The position numbers and the translations under genes were made by a program. Below, piece by piece: positions 35,990 through 47,788 of a stretch of 64,000 bases of DNA; the first letter of the stretch is position 1, and every line of letters starts with the position of its first letter. Below the pieces are notes generated by a model that saw only the letters and a list, made by a program, of their open reading frames with translations, was not told where the DNA came from and did not search any database. Origin of the DNA: Terriglobia bacterium (lineage in GTDB: Bacteria; Acidobacteriota; Terriglobia; Terriglobales; Acidobacteriaceae); NCBI GenBank assembly GCA_020073385.1, contig JAIQFH010000003.1:124001-188000 (forward strand), in the 5' to 3' direction.

Positions 35990-37690
35990 CTACGACGACG
36001 CCCGGGCGGTGCTCTTCGCTTCCCGCCGCTCATACACTTCTTCTGCCCGCCGCAGCGCCTCCTGCACGTTGTCGCAGATATTCTCCTCGCCGATGACTTC
36101 GGCGAATTCGGCCTGATGGATAAGCTGCGCGGGTTGTTCGCGGGCACCGCAGAGAATCAGCGTCCGCTTGCTCGCATGGAGCGCTTTCGCCGCTTCTTCC
36201 AGCGCAAACAGTCCGGTAGCGTCGAGCGCGGTCATGTTGCGCAGGCGCAAGATCACGACCGGCGGAAGGGTATGCAGATTTTCCGTCACCACAGAAATCT
36301 TGTCGGTCGCGCCAAACAGGAATGGTCCGTGGATGCGGAAGATCGTAGCGTAGTAGGGGATATCGTTATCCTGCAGAATGTGCACGCGTCCGTCCTCAAC
36401 ATAGTCATCGGTGACCTGCGAGACGGTGGTAGTCGAAGCCACACGGCTGATGAATAGCAGCGCCGCCAGGATCATCCCTGCCTCGACAGCGACAGTCAGA
36501 TCGGCGAAGACGGTCAGGGCAAATGTGACCAGCCATATGCTGATATCGGTCTTAGTTAGCTTCAGCAGTTGTGGAATCTCCAGCCATTCGCCCATGTTGT
36601 ACGCAACCATCATCAGGATTCCCGCCAATGCTGCCATGGGTACGTAGCTGACCAGCGGAGCCGCAAACAACAGGATGCACAGCAGAGTCAGCGCGTGAAT
36701 GATGCCTGCCACCGGTGACTGCGCGCCAGAGCGAATGTTGGTGGCCGTGCGAGCGATGGCTCCCGTGGCCGGCAGTCCTCCGAACATGGGCGAGAAAACA
36801 TTCGCGACGCCCTGCGCCACCAGTTCGACATTGGGATTGTGCCGGTCGTTGCTCATGCGATCAGAGACGACGGCCGACATCAACGATTCGATCGCTCCCA
36901 GCATGGCCACGGTGAATGCGGGGCCAAGCAATCCATGAATCAGGTCGGAGTGAAACTTCGGAATCTGCATGTGCGGCAGCCCGCCGGGGATTCCGCCGAA
37001 TTTCGTGCCGATCGTCTCTACCGGAAGCTTGAAGAAATAAACCGCGGAAGTGGCCAGAAGCAGCGCGACAATCGGCCCGGGGATCCGGGGAGAGAGACCG
37101 CGGCAAATGATCAACGTCAACAATGTAAAGACCGCCAGCGCGGTAGCCTCGAACGATAGCGTGTGGAAGCTGCGCGCCAATTCCTCCATGCGCAGCGAGA
37201 ACACGCCGGGAACCTTGTCGAGATGCAGTCCGAAGAAATCTTTCACCTGCGTGCTGGCGATGAGGACGGCGATTCCGTTGGTAAATCCGATAACGACCGG
37301 TCGCGGGATGAATTTCACGGCGGTGCCGAGGCCCGTCACTCCCATGATGACGAGTAGTAAGCCCGCCATGACGGTGCACATGAACAGTCCGTCGACGCCG
37401 TGCGCCGCGACGATTCCCGCTACGACGACAACGAACGCGCCCGTCGGCCCGCCAATCTGCGTTTTGGAGCCGCCGAGCGCAGAAACCAGGAAGCCGGTGA
37501 CGATGGCGCAATAAATGCCCGCCTGCGGCGTGAGTCCCGAGGCAATGGCAAAGGCCATAGCCAGAGGCAAGGCGACCAGACCGACGGTGACGCCAGCGAC
37601 CAGGTCGAGAAGAAACTTGTGACGGTCGTAAGTCCTCAGCAAGAGGACCGACTTCGGAAGCCAATTTTCGTTGAGGAAAATACGCCCCAT
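35990..37690 (-). CDS. SulP family inorganic anion transporter with STAS domain
   Basis: RHKFLLDLVAGVTVGLVALPLAMAFAIASGLTPQAGIYCAIVTGFLVSALGGSKTQIGGPTGAFVVVV; STAS: PPVVILRLRNMTALDATGLFALEE. Confidence 0.95.
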   Translation of the reverse strand: MGRIFLNENWLPKSVLLLRTYDRHKFLLDLVAGVTVGLVALPLAMAFAIASGLTPQAGIYCAIVTGFLVSALGGSKTQIGGPTGAFVVVVAGIVAAHGVDGLFMCTVMAGLLLVIMGVTGLGTAVKFIPRPVVIGFTNGIAVLIASTQVKDFFGLHLDKVPGVFSLRMEELARSFHTLSFEATALAVFTLLTLIICRGLSPRIPGPIVALLLATSAVYFFKLPVETIGTKFGGIPGGLPHMQIPKFHSDLIHGLLGPAFTVAMLGAIESLMSAVVSDRMSNDRHNPNVELVAQGVANVFSPMFGGLPATGAIARTATNIRSGAQSPVAGIIHALTLLCILLFAAPLVSYVPMAALAGILMMVAYNMGEWLEIPQLLKLTKTDISIWLVTFALTVFADLTVAVEAGMILAALLFISRVASTTTVSQVTDDYVEDGRVHILQDNDIPYYATIFRIHGPFLFGATDKISVVTENLHTLPPVVILRLRNMTALDATGLFALEEAAKALHASKRTLILCGAREQPAQLIHQAEFAEVIGEENICDNVQEALRRAEEVYERREAKSTARASS

Positions 37691-37740
37691 TCTTACAGTA
37701 TGGCAGCAGTTCGGGGAATCTGGTAGTTACCGCAGAATTT

Positions 37741-37927
37741 GTGTAGCCCCGGACGCCTCGTCCGGGGTTGCGCGAAGCGCAATGAGACGTTTGAAGTGAT
37801 GAGCTGAATTAGCGCCCCATGCGGCCGGCACGCGAGGCCCGTGGCGGAACAGCAAGATGTGGGAACGATTCGACCCCGCGGCACGCTCGCTCCGCTCGCG
37901 GGGCGGACGAGGCGTGCGCCCCTACAC
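37741..37927. repeat. BIME-like two-ended palindromic element (family A, copy 4)
   Basis: GTGTAGCCCCGGACGCCTCGTCCGGGGTTGCGCGAAGCGCAATGA…GCACGCTCGCTCCGCTCGCGGGGCGGACGAGGCGTGCGCCCCTACAC. Confidence 0.85.
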
Positions 37928-37944
37928 AAGCTAGAATCTAACTC

Positions 37945-38529
37945 ATGGAGTTCGTTCGCACGGTGGGTTGGCTGGCTTGTGTTCTGTATTCCACCGTCCC
38001 ATCATTCTGGCTGATGGTGCATCCGCGCGCGCACCGCTGGCGCGCCCGCGTGCGTTCGCCCTTTCGCGTCCTCGTTCCGGCGTGGATCACCATGTGGATC
38101 GGCGTCGGCGCCCTGACCGGCCCGTGGCGCAAACTGGCCCTGTATTCGACGCCCTGGACCTGGATTCCCGCCGCACTGCTTTTTACCACCGGCATCTTTC
38201 TCTATCGCCGCTCCGGCGCCCACTTCAGCTTTGTCCAACTGGGAGGTTTGCCTGAAGTTCGCTCCGATCATGGCCACCACCCCCTGGTGACAACCGGCAT
38301 TCGCGCCCGCGTTCGCCATCCCGTCTACCTGGGACATCTCTGCGAGATGCTGGCCTGGAGCCTCGGCACGGGCCTTGTGGTCTGCTGGCTTCTAACGACT
38401 TTCGCGATTGCGACCGGTGCGGTCATGATCCGCATGGAGGACGCGGAGTTGGAAAAGAGATTCGGCTCAGAGTTCATGGCCTATCGACGCAAAGTCCCCG
38501 CTATACTGCCCATAGTCCGACTTGGCTGA
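37945..38529 (+). CDS. Isoprenylcysteine carboxyl methyltransferase (ICMT/PEMT-like) family membrane protein
   Basis: HPLVTTGIRARVRHPVYLGHLCEMLAWSLGTGL…MEDAELEKRFGSEFMAYRRKVPAILP. Confidence 0.85.
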   Translation: MEFVRTVGWLACVLYSTVPSFWLMVHPRAHRWRARVRSPFRVLVPAWITMWIGVGALTGPWRKLALYSTPWTWIPAALLFTTGIFLYRRSGAHFSFVQLGGLPEVRSDHGHHPLVTTGIRARVRHPVYLGHLCEMLAWSLGTGLVVCWLLTTFAIATGAVMIRMEDAELEKRFGSEFMAYRRKVPAILPIVRLG

Positions 38530-38561
38530 GGTCCGAAGCCCAAGGTCCGACGCCCGCTTTC

Positions 38562-39908
38562 ATGCGTTTCGAACTTTTCATTGCAAGCCGATACTTGCGC
38601 GCCAAGCGCCGCCAGGCGTTCATTGGCATCATCACAGGAATTTCCATCGCGGGAGTTGCCGCGGGAGTGGCGTCGCTCGTGGTTGCTCTCGCGATTAACA
38701 ACGGATTCCGCCAGGACTTACAGCAGCGGCTGCTCGGCTCGACCTCGCACATCACTCTGCAGAGGATTGCTGACGACGGCATTAAAGACTGGCCTCCGCT
38801 GATGGAGCGACTCTCGAAGCAGCCGCACGTGGTTGCTGCTGCTCCAGCGATTTTCGAGCAGGTTCTGATTTCGCGTGGACCTCGAGCGAGAGGGGCAGTA
38901 CTCAAAGGGATGATCCCCAAGTACGAGCGGCAGGTTGGGGACCTGCTGAACTCGGTGACCGAGGGTTCGGCTGCCGAGTTGGACGCCGATGCGTCACGGG
39001 TTCCTGCATCGCCTTCGGCGAGGGCGGACCCTTCGGCTTCGCTCAGGGCAAGCGAGGTGTCCGCCCCTACACAATCTCCCGATTCTCTCGCAGGCGTGCA
39101 GCAGCGCGTCGCTGCCATGCCGCCCATCGTTCTCGGTAAAGAGATGGCTGACAACCTGGGCGCGACCGTCGGTTCCGTCGTGCTAGTGACCAGCCCTCAA
39201 GGCGAGCTCACACCCTTCGGCATGGTGCCCAAATACAATCGGTTTCGCGTGGTAGGAATCTTCAACTCCGGATTCTTCGACTACGACTCAACCTGGGCCT
39301 TCACCCGTCTCTCCGATGCGCAGCGCCTGTTTGGGCTTGGAAATCTGATCTCTCTCCTGGAGTTCAAGATTGACGACCTCGACAAGGCCGATGCCGTTGC
39401 CCACGAGATCGAAAATGCCGCCGGCCCTGGATTTATGGCAACCAACGCCCTTCGGCAGAACAGCGCTCTGTTCAAGGCTCTCAAGACCGAGCGCCTGGTT
39501 ACCTTCATCACGATCGGCCTGATCGTCTTCGTCGCAGCGCTCAATATTCTGATCAGCCTCATCATGATGGTCATGGAGAAGACCAAAGACATCGCCGTGC
39601 TCATGTCGATGGGCACCCGACGCAGGCAGGTGCGGAACGTGTTCATCGCGCAGGGAGTTTTGATCGGAGTGGTCGGTACCGTAATCGGCCTCATCGCCGG
39701 ATACGCCATCGCGTATGCCGGCGGCCGGTACCACGTGATTTCCCTCTCGCCCGAGGTGTACTCGATCAACTACGTTCCCTTCGCGCCTCGCATGGCGGAT
39801 GGCCTATGGATCGCCGTGTTCACTCTGCTGGTTTCGTTCGTGGCCACCCTCTACCCGTCATGGTCGGCCTCCCGCATCCTCCCCGCCGAGGCCCTCCGCT
39901 ATGAGTAG
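38562..39908 (+). CDS. Lipoprotein-releasing ABC transporter permease (LolC/LolE family)
   Basis: MRFELFIASRYLRAKRRQAFIGIITGISIAGVAAGVASLVVALAINNGFRQDLQQRLLG; four-TM MacB/LolC-like arrangement; VLMSMGTRRRQVRNVFIAQGVLIGVVGTVIG. Confidence 0.92.
   Translation: MRFELFIASRYLRAKRRQAFIGIITGISIAGVAAGVASLVVALAINNGFRQDLQQRLLGSTSHITLQRIADDGIKDWPPLMERLSKQPHVVAAAPAIFEQVLISRGPRARGAVLKGMIPKYERQVGDLLNSVTEGSAAELDADASRVPASPSARADPSASLRASEVSAPTQSPDSLAGVQQRVAAMPPIVLGKEMADNLGATVGSVVLVTSPQGELTPFGMVPKYNRFRVVGIFNSGFFDYDSTWAFTRLSDAQRLFGLGNLISLLEFKIDDLDKADAVAHEIENAAGPGFMATNALRQNSALFKALKTERLVTFITIGLIVFVAALNILISLIMMVMEKTKDIAVLMSMGTRRRQVRNVFIAQGVLIGVVGTVIGLIAGYAIAYAGGRYHVISLSPEVYSINYVPFAPRMADGLWIAVFTLLVSFVATLYPSWSASRILPAEALRYE
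39021..39072 (-). repeat. Half of a family A element inside the Lol permease ORF
   Basis: GGGCGGACCCTTCGGCTTCGCTCAGGGCAAGCGAGGTGTCCGCCCCTACACA; matches 39912-39995 in reverse complement. Confidence 0.8.
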
Positions 39909-39911
39909 CTC

Positions 39912-39995
39912 ATGTAGGGGCGGACGCCTCGCCTGCCCTGAGCGAAGTCGAAGGGTCCACCCCGAGTCGCGAAGCGACAAGTGTCCGCGGCGAAC
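39912..39995 (+). repeat. Family A half-element carrying the CTGCCCTGAGCGAAGTCGAAGGG insert
   Basis: ATGTAGGGGCGGACGCCTCGCCTGCCCTGAGCGAAGTCGAAGGGTCCACCCCGAGTCGCGAAGCGAC. Confidence 0.75.
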
Positions 39996-40167
39996 GCAAT
40001 CTCATGGCAGAGGTGTTCGTGGTTTTGAGGCAGTCTGGATATTCGTAACTGTAGTGATTCTCATCACATGAACGAGAACGGGGCCGAGATATGTTCGTAA
40101 TGATGGAGCCGGTGAATACGGGCGGGGCTGTAAGTTCCGATCTTCCAACCTGCACCCTGGCGACCGC

Positions 40168-40902
40168 TTGGAACGAAAGTCAGGCACCATGCATCTAAGG
40201 GATAACGGCGAAATGCTTCGAGTCGAAGGCTTGAAGAAGGTTTTCCGGTCCGGAGAGTCGGATCTGGTGCTCTTTGAAAATCTGTCGTTTGAGGTGCAGC
40301 AAGGAGAGATGCTCGCCATCGTGGGAGAATCGGGCGCGGGGAAGAGTACACTCTTGCACATCCTGAGCGCCCTTGATCGTGCTTCCGCAGGTGACGTATA
40401 CTGCGCCAACTTGCGATTGAGTTCGTTGTCCCACGACGAAGCCGCAGACTTTCGCAATCGCGAGACCGGCTTCGTATGGCAGTTTCACTATCTGCTGCCG
40501 GAATTCACGGCAGCAGAAAACGTTGCCATGCCGCTGCTGCTTCGCGGACAGACATGGCAGCAGGCAGAACCGTTAGCTTCACGCTGGTTGCGTGAGGTCG
40601 GGCTGGAGCAAAGGGCGCATCATCGCTCGGGTGAGCTTTCCGGCGGTGAGCAGCAGAGGGTTGCTCTGGCGCGTGCGCTCATCACTGGTCCCAAGCTTTT
40701 GCTCGCTGATGAGCCTACGGGAGACTTGGACGGACAGACTGCGGAAGCCGTTTTCGCTTTGATTGCGCGACTACATCGCGAGCACCAACTCACCTCCCTC
40801 ATCGCAACGCATAATTTGTCGTTTGCCAGACGTTGTCACCGTGTCTTGCGGTTGCAGCGAGGGCGTGTGGAGGAGATTTCGCCGGAGTCGCTCCCGGCCT
40901 GA
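40168..40902 (+). CDS. lolD: ABC transporter ATP-binding protein (LolD-like)
   Basis: Walker A GESGAGKST; LSGGEQQRVALARALITGPKLLLADEPTGDLD. Start may be 40189. Confidence 0.9.
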   Translation: MERKSGTMHLRDNGEMLRVEGLKKVFRSGESDLVLFENLSFEVQQGEMLAIVGESGAGKSTLLHILSALDRASAGDVYCANLRLSSLSHDEAADFRNRETGFVWQFHYLLPEFTAAENVAMPLLLRGQTWQQAEPLASRWLREVGLEQRAHHRSGELSGGEQQRVALARALITGPKLLLADEPTGDLDGQTAEAVFALIARLHREHQLTSLIATHNLSFARRCHRVLRLQRGRVEEISPESLPA

Positions 40903-40962
40903 AGATGTGGCTTCGAGGCTGATGTTGTGGAAGTGGAAGACGTGAAGTAGTGGAAGACCTAA

Positions 40963-41032
40963 CGGTGGTGGAAGAGCGGCCCTTTAGGGCCGCGTTAGGG
41001 TTAGAATCGCTGGGGCTTTAGCCCCTGAGGGA
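40963..41032 (+). repeat. Double-hairpin repeat (family B, copy 2)
   Basis: GGTGGTGGAAGAGCGGCCCTTTAGGGCCGCGT…GGGGCTTTAGCCCCTGAGG. Confidence 0.8.
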
Positions 41033-41282
41033 TGAAGGCAAGATAAGTTAGACAAAGTGCAACGCATTGGTTTTGCGGTAGGGCCGAGGGTGTTCCAGGG
41101 AATACCTTCGGTAACGTGATCAAAGACATGGGCCCCGTTTTCTCAGCTTGGGTTTCATGGCCTCTTGATTGCATAATGTGGGAATAGAATAAGGTAGGAC
41201 CGGAGGTTCGGGGCTCAGGTCCAACTTCAGTCGGGTCGGGAGCCACGCTCTCCACCCAGGAAGGTCAAAGGGGAAGGGCATT

Positions 41283-43727
<2,445 letters not shown>

Positions 43728-43730
43728 CTC

Positions 43731-43775
43731 GTGTAGGGGCGGACGCCTCGTCTGCCCCGAGCGAAGCGAGTGGGG
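43731..43775 (+). repeat. Family A half-element at the clpC 3' end
   Basis: GTGTAGGGGCGGACGCCTCGTCTGCCCCGAGCGAAGCGAGTGGGG. Confidence 0.75.
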
Positions 43776-43780
43776 AAATC

Positions 43781-43817
43781 TGCCGCCAGCCAAAAGCTGG
43801 CGGCATTTGCTTTTTCC
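43781..43817 (+). terminator. Intrinsic terminator of clpC
   Basis: TGCCGCCAGC-CAAAA-GCTGGCGGCA then TTTGCTTTTT. Confidence 0.85.
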
Positions 43818-43874
43818 AGATGGTGCCCTCCCGGAACCACCTCCCCTTCGCAAACGATTTAAACTAATCTTCGC

Positions 43875-45584
43875 ATGTACTTAGGCCGGACATTCCGTTG
43901 GCTAGCCTGGGCGCTATTCGGGCTTATGCTCGCATGGCCTGCGGCAGCTCAGAACGCGGGTCCCGAGCCCCAGTCGACGGACAAACTCCAGGCGCCATCC
44001 CAGGGACCCCCGCGCAAAGGCGTCACTTTTGACGAGTTCGTCGACTCGGCTATCCTGCAGGAACGGCGCCTCACGAAACTGATGCGCAACTTCAAGCCCG
44101 TCGTCGAGACCTACGTACAGGAAGAAAAGCAAGGCGCTGATGGTCAGATCTCGCCAAAAGACGACCACTATTTCTTGAGCCGTCTCGACTTGACTGGCGA
44201 TGCTCCCGCCAACCGAGGATTTGATACCCGCGGGTACTGGAAACACAAAAGAAAGAAGAAGTCGCCCAAGAGTGCGGCGGCTTTCGCCGCAGGCGGCTTC
44301 GCCCAGTCGGTGTTCCCGGACCTGGACCACTTCGACCGTCAGAACTACGCGTTTCAATTCGTCCGCTGGGAGACGCTCGGCGACGTACGTTGCGTGGTGA
44401 TCGATGTGAGTCCGCGTGAGAATGCGAAGAATCGCGGCTTTGTCGGCCGGATCTGGGCCGAGGATCAGAATTTCAACATCGTCCGCTTCACGGGAACCTA
44501 CACGTCAAAGCCGTTTTCCAAACGCTCATTTCACTTCGACAGTTGGCGGCTGAATACTCTGGGCATCATGTGGATGCCTGCGTACGTTTATACGCAAGAG
44601 TCAGACCCACGCGATCCATCCAGCCACGGTTTCTGGTTTAAGGCGCAGACTCGGGTTTGGGGTTATGACCTGGCACATGCAGGAGACCACCGCGAGTATG
44701 CGAAGCCCCTGACGGACAATCCCGCCGGAGTTGATCCCAATCGCCACGAAGCCTCGCAAAATGTGAGCCCTGATTTAACCGTGGGGGGAACCACTTATAC
44801 CCCGGAAGACAATGTCGTGGAGCGGTTGCAGGTCGCCGGACTCATGGCGCCCGATGGCGAGGTCGACCGCATCCTCGAGACCGTGGTCAACAACCTGTTG
44901 ATCGTGAACAATCTTGATCTCGCCGGAGTGCGTTGCCGCGTCTTGCTCACCACGCCGTTGGAGTCGTTCGTCCTGGGCCGAACGATCGTTGTGAGTCGCG
45001 GACTTCTCGACGTATTACCCGATGAAGCCACACTGGCAGCGGTGCTGGCGCACGAGTTGGCTCACGTCGTTTTGCAGCATTCCCTCGGTGCGGAATTTGC
45101 GTCGCAATTCAGTTTGCCTGTTTCGGATCTCGAAATCTTCGCCAGGCTCAACTTCCGTTTCGATCCTGCAAAAGAAGCCGACGCCGACAGGAAGGGCCAG
45201 GAATTATTCTCGAAATCTCCGTATAAAGACAAAGCCACCAGCGTGCCACTTTTTCTGGAAGCGCTGGAGGCTCGCTCCAAGCGATTGCCCGGTTTGTTGC
45301 AAGCACAATTCAGCAACGATTTCGGGAGCAGTCACTTGGTCGGAATGCAAGCGCTCGCTAACCCTTCAATACGTCTTCAACCGAATCAGCCGGATCAGAT
45401 CGCCGCCTTGCCGCTGGGTTCGCGGATCAAGGTCGATCCCTGGTCGGATCGGATCGAGATGCTGAAGAGCAAACCGCCTCTGCTCGAATCGGCGTCGGAG
45501 AATCGACCGTTCGAAGTGTCTCCGTTCTTCCCTTACCTCAAGCGGTTGGAAGAACCAAAACCTCAGGCGAGTGTCAATCCATGA
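43875..45584 (+). CDS. M48 family zinc metalloprotease
   Basis: LAAVLAHELAHVVLQHSLG (HExxH); signal peptide; KEADADRKGQELF. Confidence 0.88.
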   Translation: MYLGRTFRWLAWALFGLMLAWPAAAQNAGPEPQSTDKLQAPSQGPPRKGVTFDEFVDSAILQERRLTKLMRNFKPVVETYVQEEKQGADGQISPKDDHYFLSRLDLTGDAPANRGFDTRGYWKHKRKKKSPKSAAAFAAGGFAQSVFPDLDHFDRQNYAFQFVRWETLGDVRCVVIDVSPRENAKNRGFVGRIWAEDQNFNIVRFTGTYTSKPFSKRSFHFDSWRLNTLGIMWMPAYVYTQESDPRDPSSHGFWFKAQTRVWGYDLAHAGDHREYAKPLTDNPAGVDPNRHEASQNVSPDLTVGGTTYTPEDNVVERLQVAGLMAPDGEVDRILETVVNNLLIVNNLDLAGVRCRVLLTTPLESFVLGRTIVVSRGLLDVLPDEATLAAVLAHELAHVVLQHSLGAEFASQFSLPVSDLEIFARLNFRFDPAKEADADRKGQELFSKSPYKDKATSVPLFLEALEARSKRLPGLLQAQFSNDFGSSHLVGMQALANPSIRLQPNQPDQIAALPLGSRIKVDPWSDRIEMLKSKPPLLESASENRPFEVSPFFPYLKRLEEPKPQASVNP

Positions 45585-45644
45585 TCCAATTTGGTGATCG
45601 AAACTTCTTTGCGACTTTTCCTTCTCTGAAATAATCCCTCTACC

Positions 45645-46004
45645 ATGCCCAAGGTCAACCTCGCCGAGAAGTTTTCCAAGATCTCCGAATACTGGAAGCC
45701 CTACATCGCCGCCGAGCTCAATGGCCAATACGTGAAGCTCGACAAGATTAAGGGCGAGTTCATCTTCCACCACCATGACCACGAAGACGAACTATTCCTC
45801 GTCGTCAAGGGCCGCTTCCGCATGGAGTATCGCGACCATCATGAATGGATCGAGGAGGGTGAGTTTGTGGTGGTCCCGCGCGGTGTGGAGCACAAGCCAG
45901 TCGCCGAGGAAGAGTGTTGGTTCCTGCTGTTCGAGCCCGCCACTACGCTGAATACGGGGAATGTCGTCAATGAGCGCACCCATCGCGAACTGGAGAAGGT
46001 GTAA
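45645..46004 (+). CDS. Cupin domain protein
   Basis: FIFHHHDHEDELFLVVKGRFRMEYRDHHEWIEEGEFVVVPRGVEHKPVAEEECWFLLFEP. Confidence 0.9.
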   Translation: MPKVNLAEKFSKISEYWKPYIAAELNGQYVKLDKIKGEFIFHHHDHEDELFLVVKGRFRMEYRDHHEWIEEGEFVVVPRGVEHKPVAEEECWFLLFEPATTLNTGNVVNERTHRELEKV

Positions 46005-46051
46005 GGGGATTCCCCTGCATCCCCTCCTTGGCTCACTGTGGTTAAATCCTG

Positions 46052-46312
46052 TTGATGGAGATTACGCTCTACACCGCATTCTGGTGTCCCGATTGCCGTA
46101 CGACTAAACGCTTTCTGGCCACACACAATATTCCCTGCAAGGAAATTGACATCGAAACCACGCCCGGAGCCGCCGAGGAGGTCATCCGGGCTACGGGTAA
46201 GCGTGCCATCCCGCAGTTGGTGATCGACGGTCGATGGTTCCAGCCCTATCGCCCAGGTAAAGGATTCCTCTACGAAGAGATGGCAGAACTTCTGGGCATC
46301 GAAAATCCTTAA
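46052..46312 (+). CDS. Glutaredoxin-like protein
   Basis: MEITLYTAFWCPDCRTTKRFLATHNIPCKEIDIETTPGAAEEVIRATGKRAIPQLVIDG. Confidence 0.88.
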   Translation: MMEITLYTAFWCPDCRTTKRFLATHNIPCKEIDIETTPGAAEEVIRATGKRAIPQLVIDGRWFQPYRPGKGFLYEEMAELLGIENP

Positions 46313-46313
46313 A

Positions 46314-46452
46314 GTGTAGGGGCGGACGCCTCGTCCGCCCCGCGAGCAGAGCGAGCGTGCCAGAGCGTCGTTCATCCCAACATTTGTCTTACTGCCAGCA
46401 CCCCTCATTGTGCGCTTCGCGCGCAACCCCGGACGAGGTGTCCGGGGCTACA
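46314..46452. repeat. BIME-like two-ended palindromic element (family A, copy 5)
   Basis: GTGTAGGGGCGGACGCCTCGTCCGCCCCGCGAGC…GTGCGCTTCGCGCGCAACCCCGGACGAGGTGTCCGGGGCTACAT. Confidence 0.87.
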
Positions 46453-46606
46453 TGACCAATTCCAACATAACCCCGGTACATCCCCTTCGGTACCGTGGCG
46501 GACTCACTCCTAAAGGGCGAAGATAGCTGCTCCCGGTCCTCCTGCCCTGAGACCCTGGCGTAAAGCCCTGACGGGGTATGGAGTATCGATCGCCACATCG
46601 AAACGT

Positions 46607-47605
46607 ATGGCCGAGACCCAAAACCCGCCCGAACATCCCGACCCTACGCCCAAAACTGAGTCCCAGCCGGAATCGAGTATCGTTTGTGAAAGCTGGCAGC
46701 AGATGATTCAGGGCGTTCTTGCCGTCATGATGCTGGTGGGAGCGGTGGCGATGGTCCACTACTACGGTCCGATGGCAGCACAAGGACTTCCCCCTGACGA
46801 CTTGCAGACACGAGTGCATGAACTGACCGCGGAGGTCGAGCAACTCAGGCAAGAGCAATCGATGCCGGCGGTCGTCTTGAACCGCTACCGCAATTCCATC
46901 GGATACATCTATGGTGTGTACCAGGTAGGATTCCCGAATCATCGGCCAAATATTCGTGCCCGCGTTTCCGGCACCGGATTCCTCGTCGGGAATGGTCTGA
47001 TCGCCACCAATCGCCATGTTGCCGAGCCTTGGTACGGCGACTCCGAAGCGCAGAAACTCATAGATGAAGGAGCCCTCGGTACTATCGAGAGCCTGGTGAT
47101 TTTCTTTCCCGGCTCCCCGACGCCGGTGAACCTCACTCCCGCCTCAGTCTCGAAAACTTCTGATCTCGCGGTGGTCCGAGCCGAGGATGCGAACGCAGTT
47201 CATGCGTTGTCCGTCCTTCCACTCGCGAGATCAACTGGCGCGCCTGGTCAGCTCGTGACTGTGATCGGTTATCCCATGGGCATCGCCGGCATGGTCGCCA
47301 AGTCTCCTTCTGGAATTTACGAGCGCCTTGCCTACCGTCACAACGACATCAACGCGGCCAGTGAACTTGCCGCCCTGTCGCTGATTCGCCCTTCGACGAC
47401 CTGCGGCCACCTCGGCGACGTAGTCGGCGACAAGCTCATTTATGACGCTCCTACCGCCCACGGTGGTAGCGGCGGTCCCGTCTTCAATTCCAAGGGAGAA
47501 GTCATCGGCGTGAATTCCGCCTATATGGACGGTTTCTCCGGCGGCACACTCGGTGTCTCGGTAGATGCTCTCCGCCCCCTGATCGACGAAGCCAACCCCC
47601 GCTAA
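46607..47605 (+). CDS. Membrane-anchored trypsin-like serine protease
   Basis: Catalytic triad contexts ATNRHVAEPW, SDLAVVRAED, HGGSGGPVFNSKGEVIGVNSAY; N-terminal TM. Confidence 0.85.
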   Translation: MAETQNPPEHPDPTPKTESQPESSIVCESWQQMIQGVLAVMMLVGAVAMVHYYGPMAAQGLPPDDLQTRVHELTAEVEQLRQEQSMPAVVLNRYRNSIGYIYGVYQVGFPNHRPNIRARVSGTGFLVGNGLIATNRHVAEPWYGDSEAQKLIDEGALGTIESLVIFFPGSPTPVNLTPASVSKTSDLAVVRAEDANAVHALSVLPLARSTGAPGQLVTVIGYPMGIAGMVAKSPSGIYERLAYRHNDINAASELAALSLIRPSTTCGHLGDVVGDKLIYDAPTAHGGSGGPVFNSKGEVIGVNSAYMDGFSGGTLGVSVDALRPLIDEANPR

Positions 47606-47611
47606 ATGATT

Positions 47612-47746
47612 GTGTAGGGGTGGACGCCACGTCCGCTCCGCGAGCGAAGCGAGCGTGTCATCGTTGAGCTCGGCGCTTACCTCAATATCGGCTGTCTTTA
47701 TTGCGCGCTTCTGCGCGCAACCCCGGACGAGGCGTCCGGGGCTACA
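47612..47746. repeat. BIME-like two-ended palindromic element (family A, copy 6)
   Basis: GTGTAGGGGTGGACGCCACGTCCGCTCCGCGAGCGAAGCGAGCGTG…GCGCGCTTCTGCGCGCAACCCCGGACGAGGCGTCCGGGGCTACAT. Confidence 0.87.
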
Positions 47747-47788
47747 TTTTGAAGCCATTCTTCTCGCCTGACCCATTACATTATCTGC

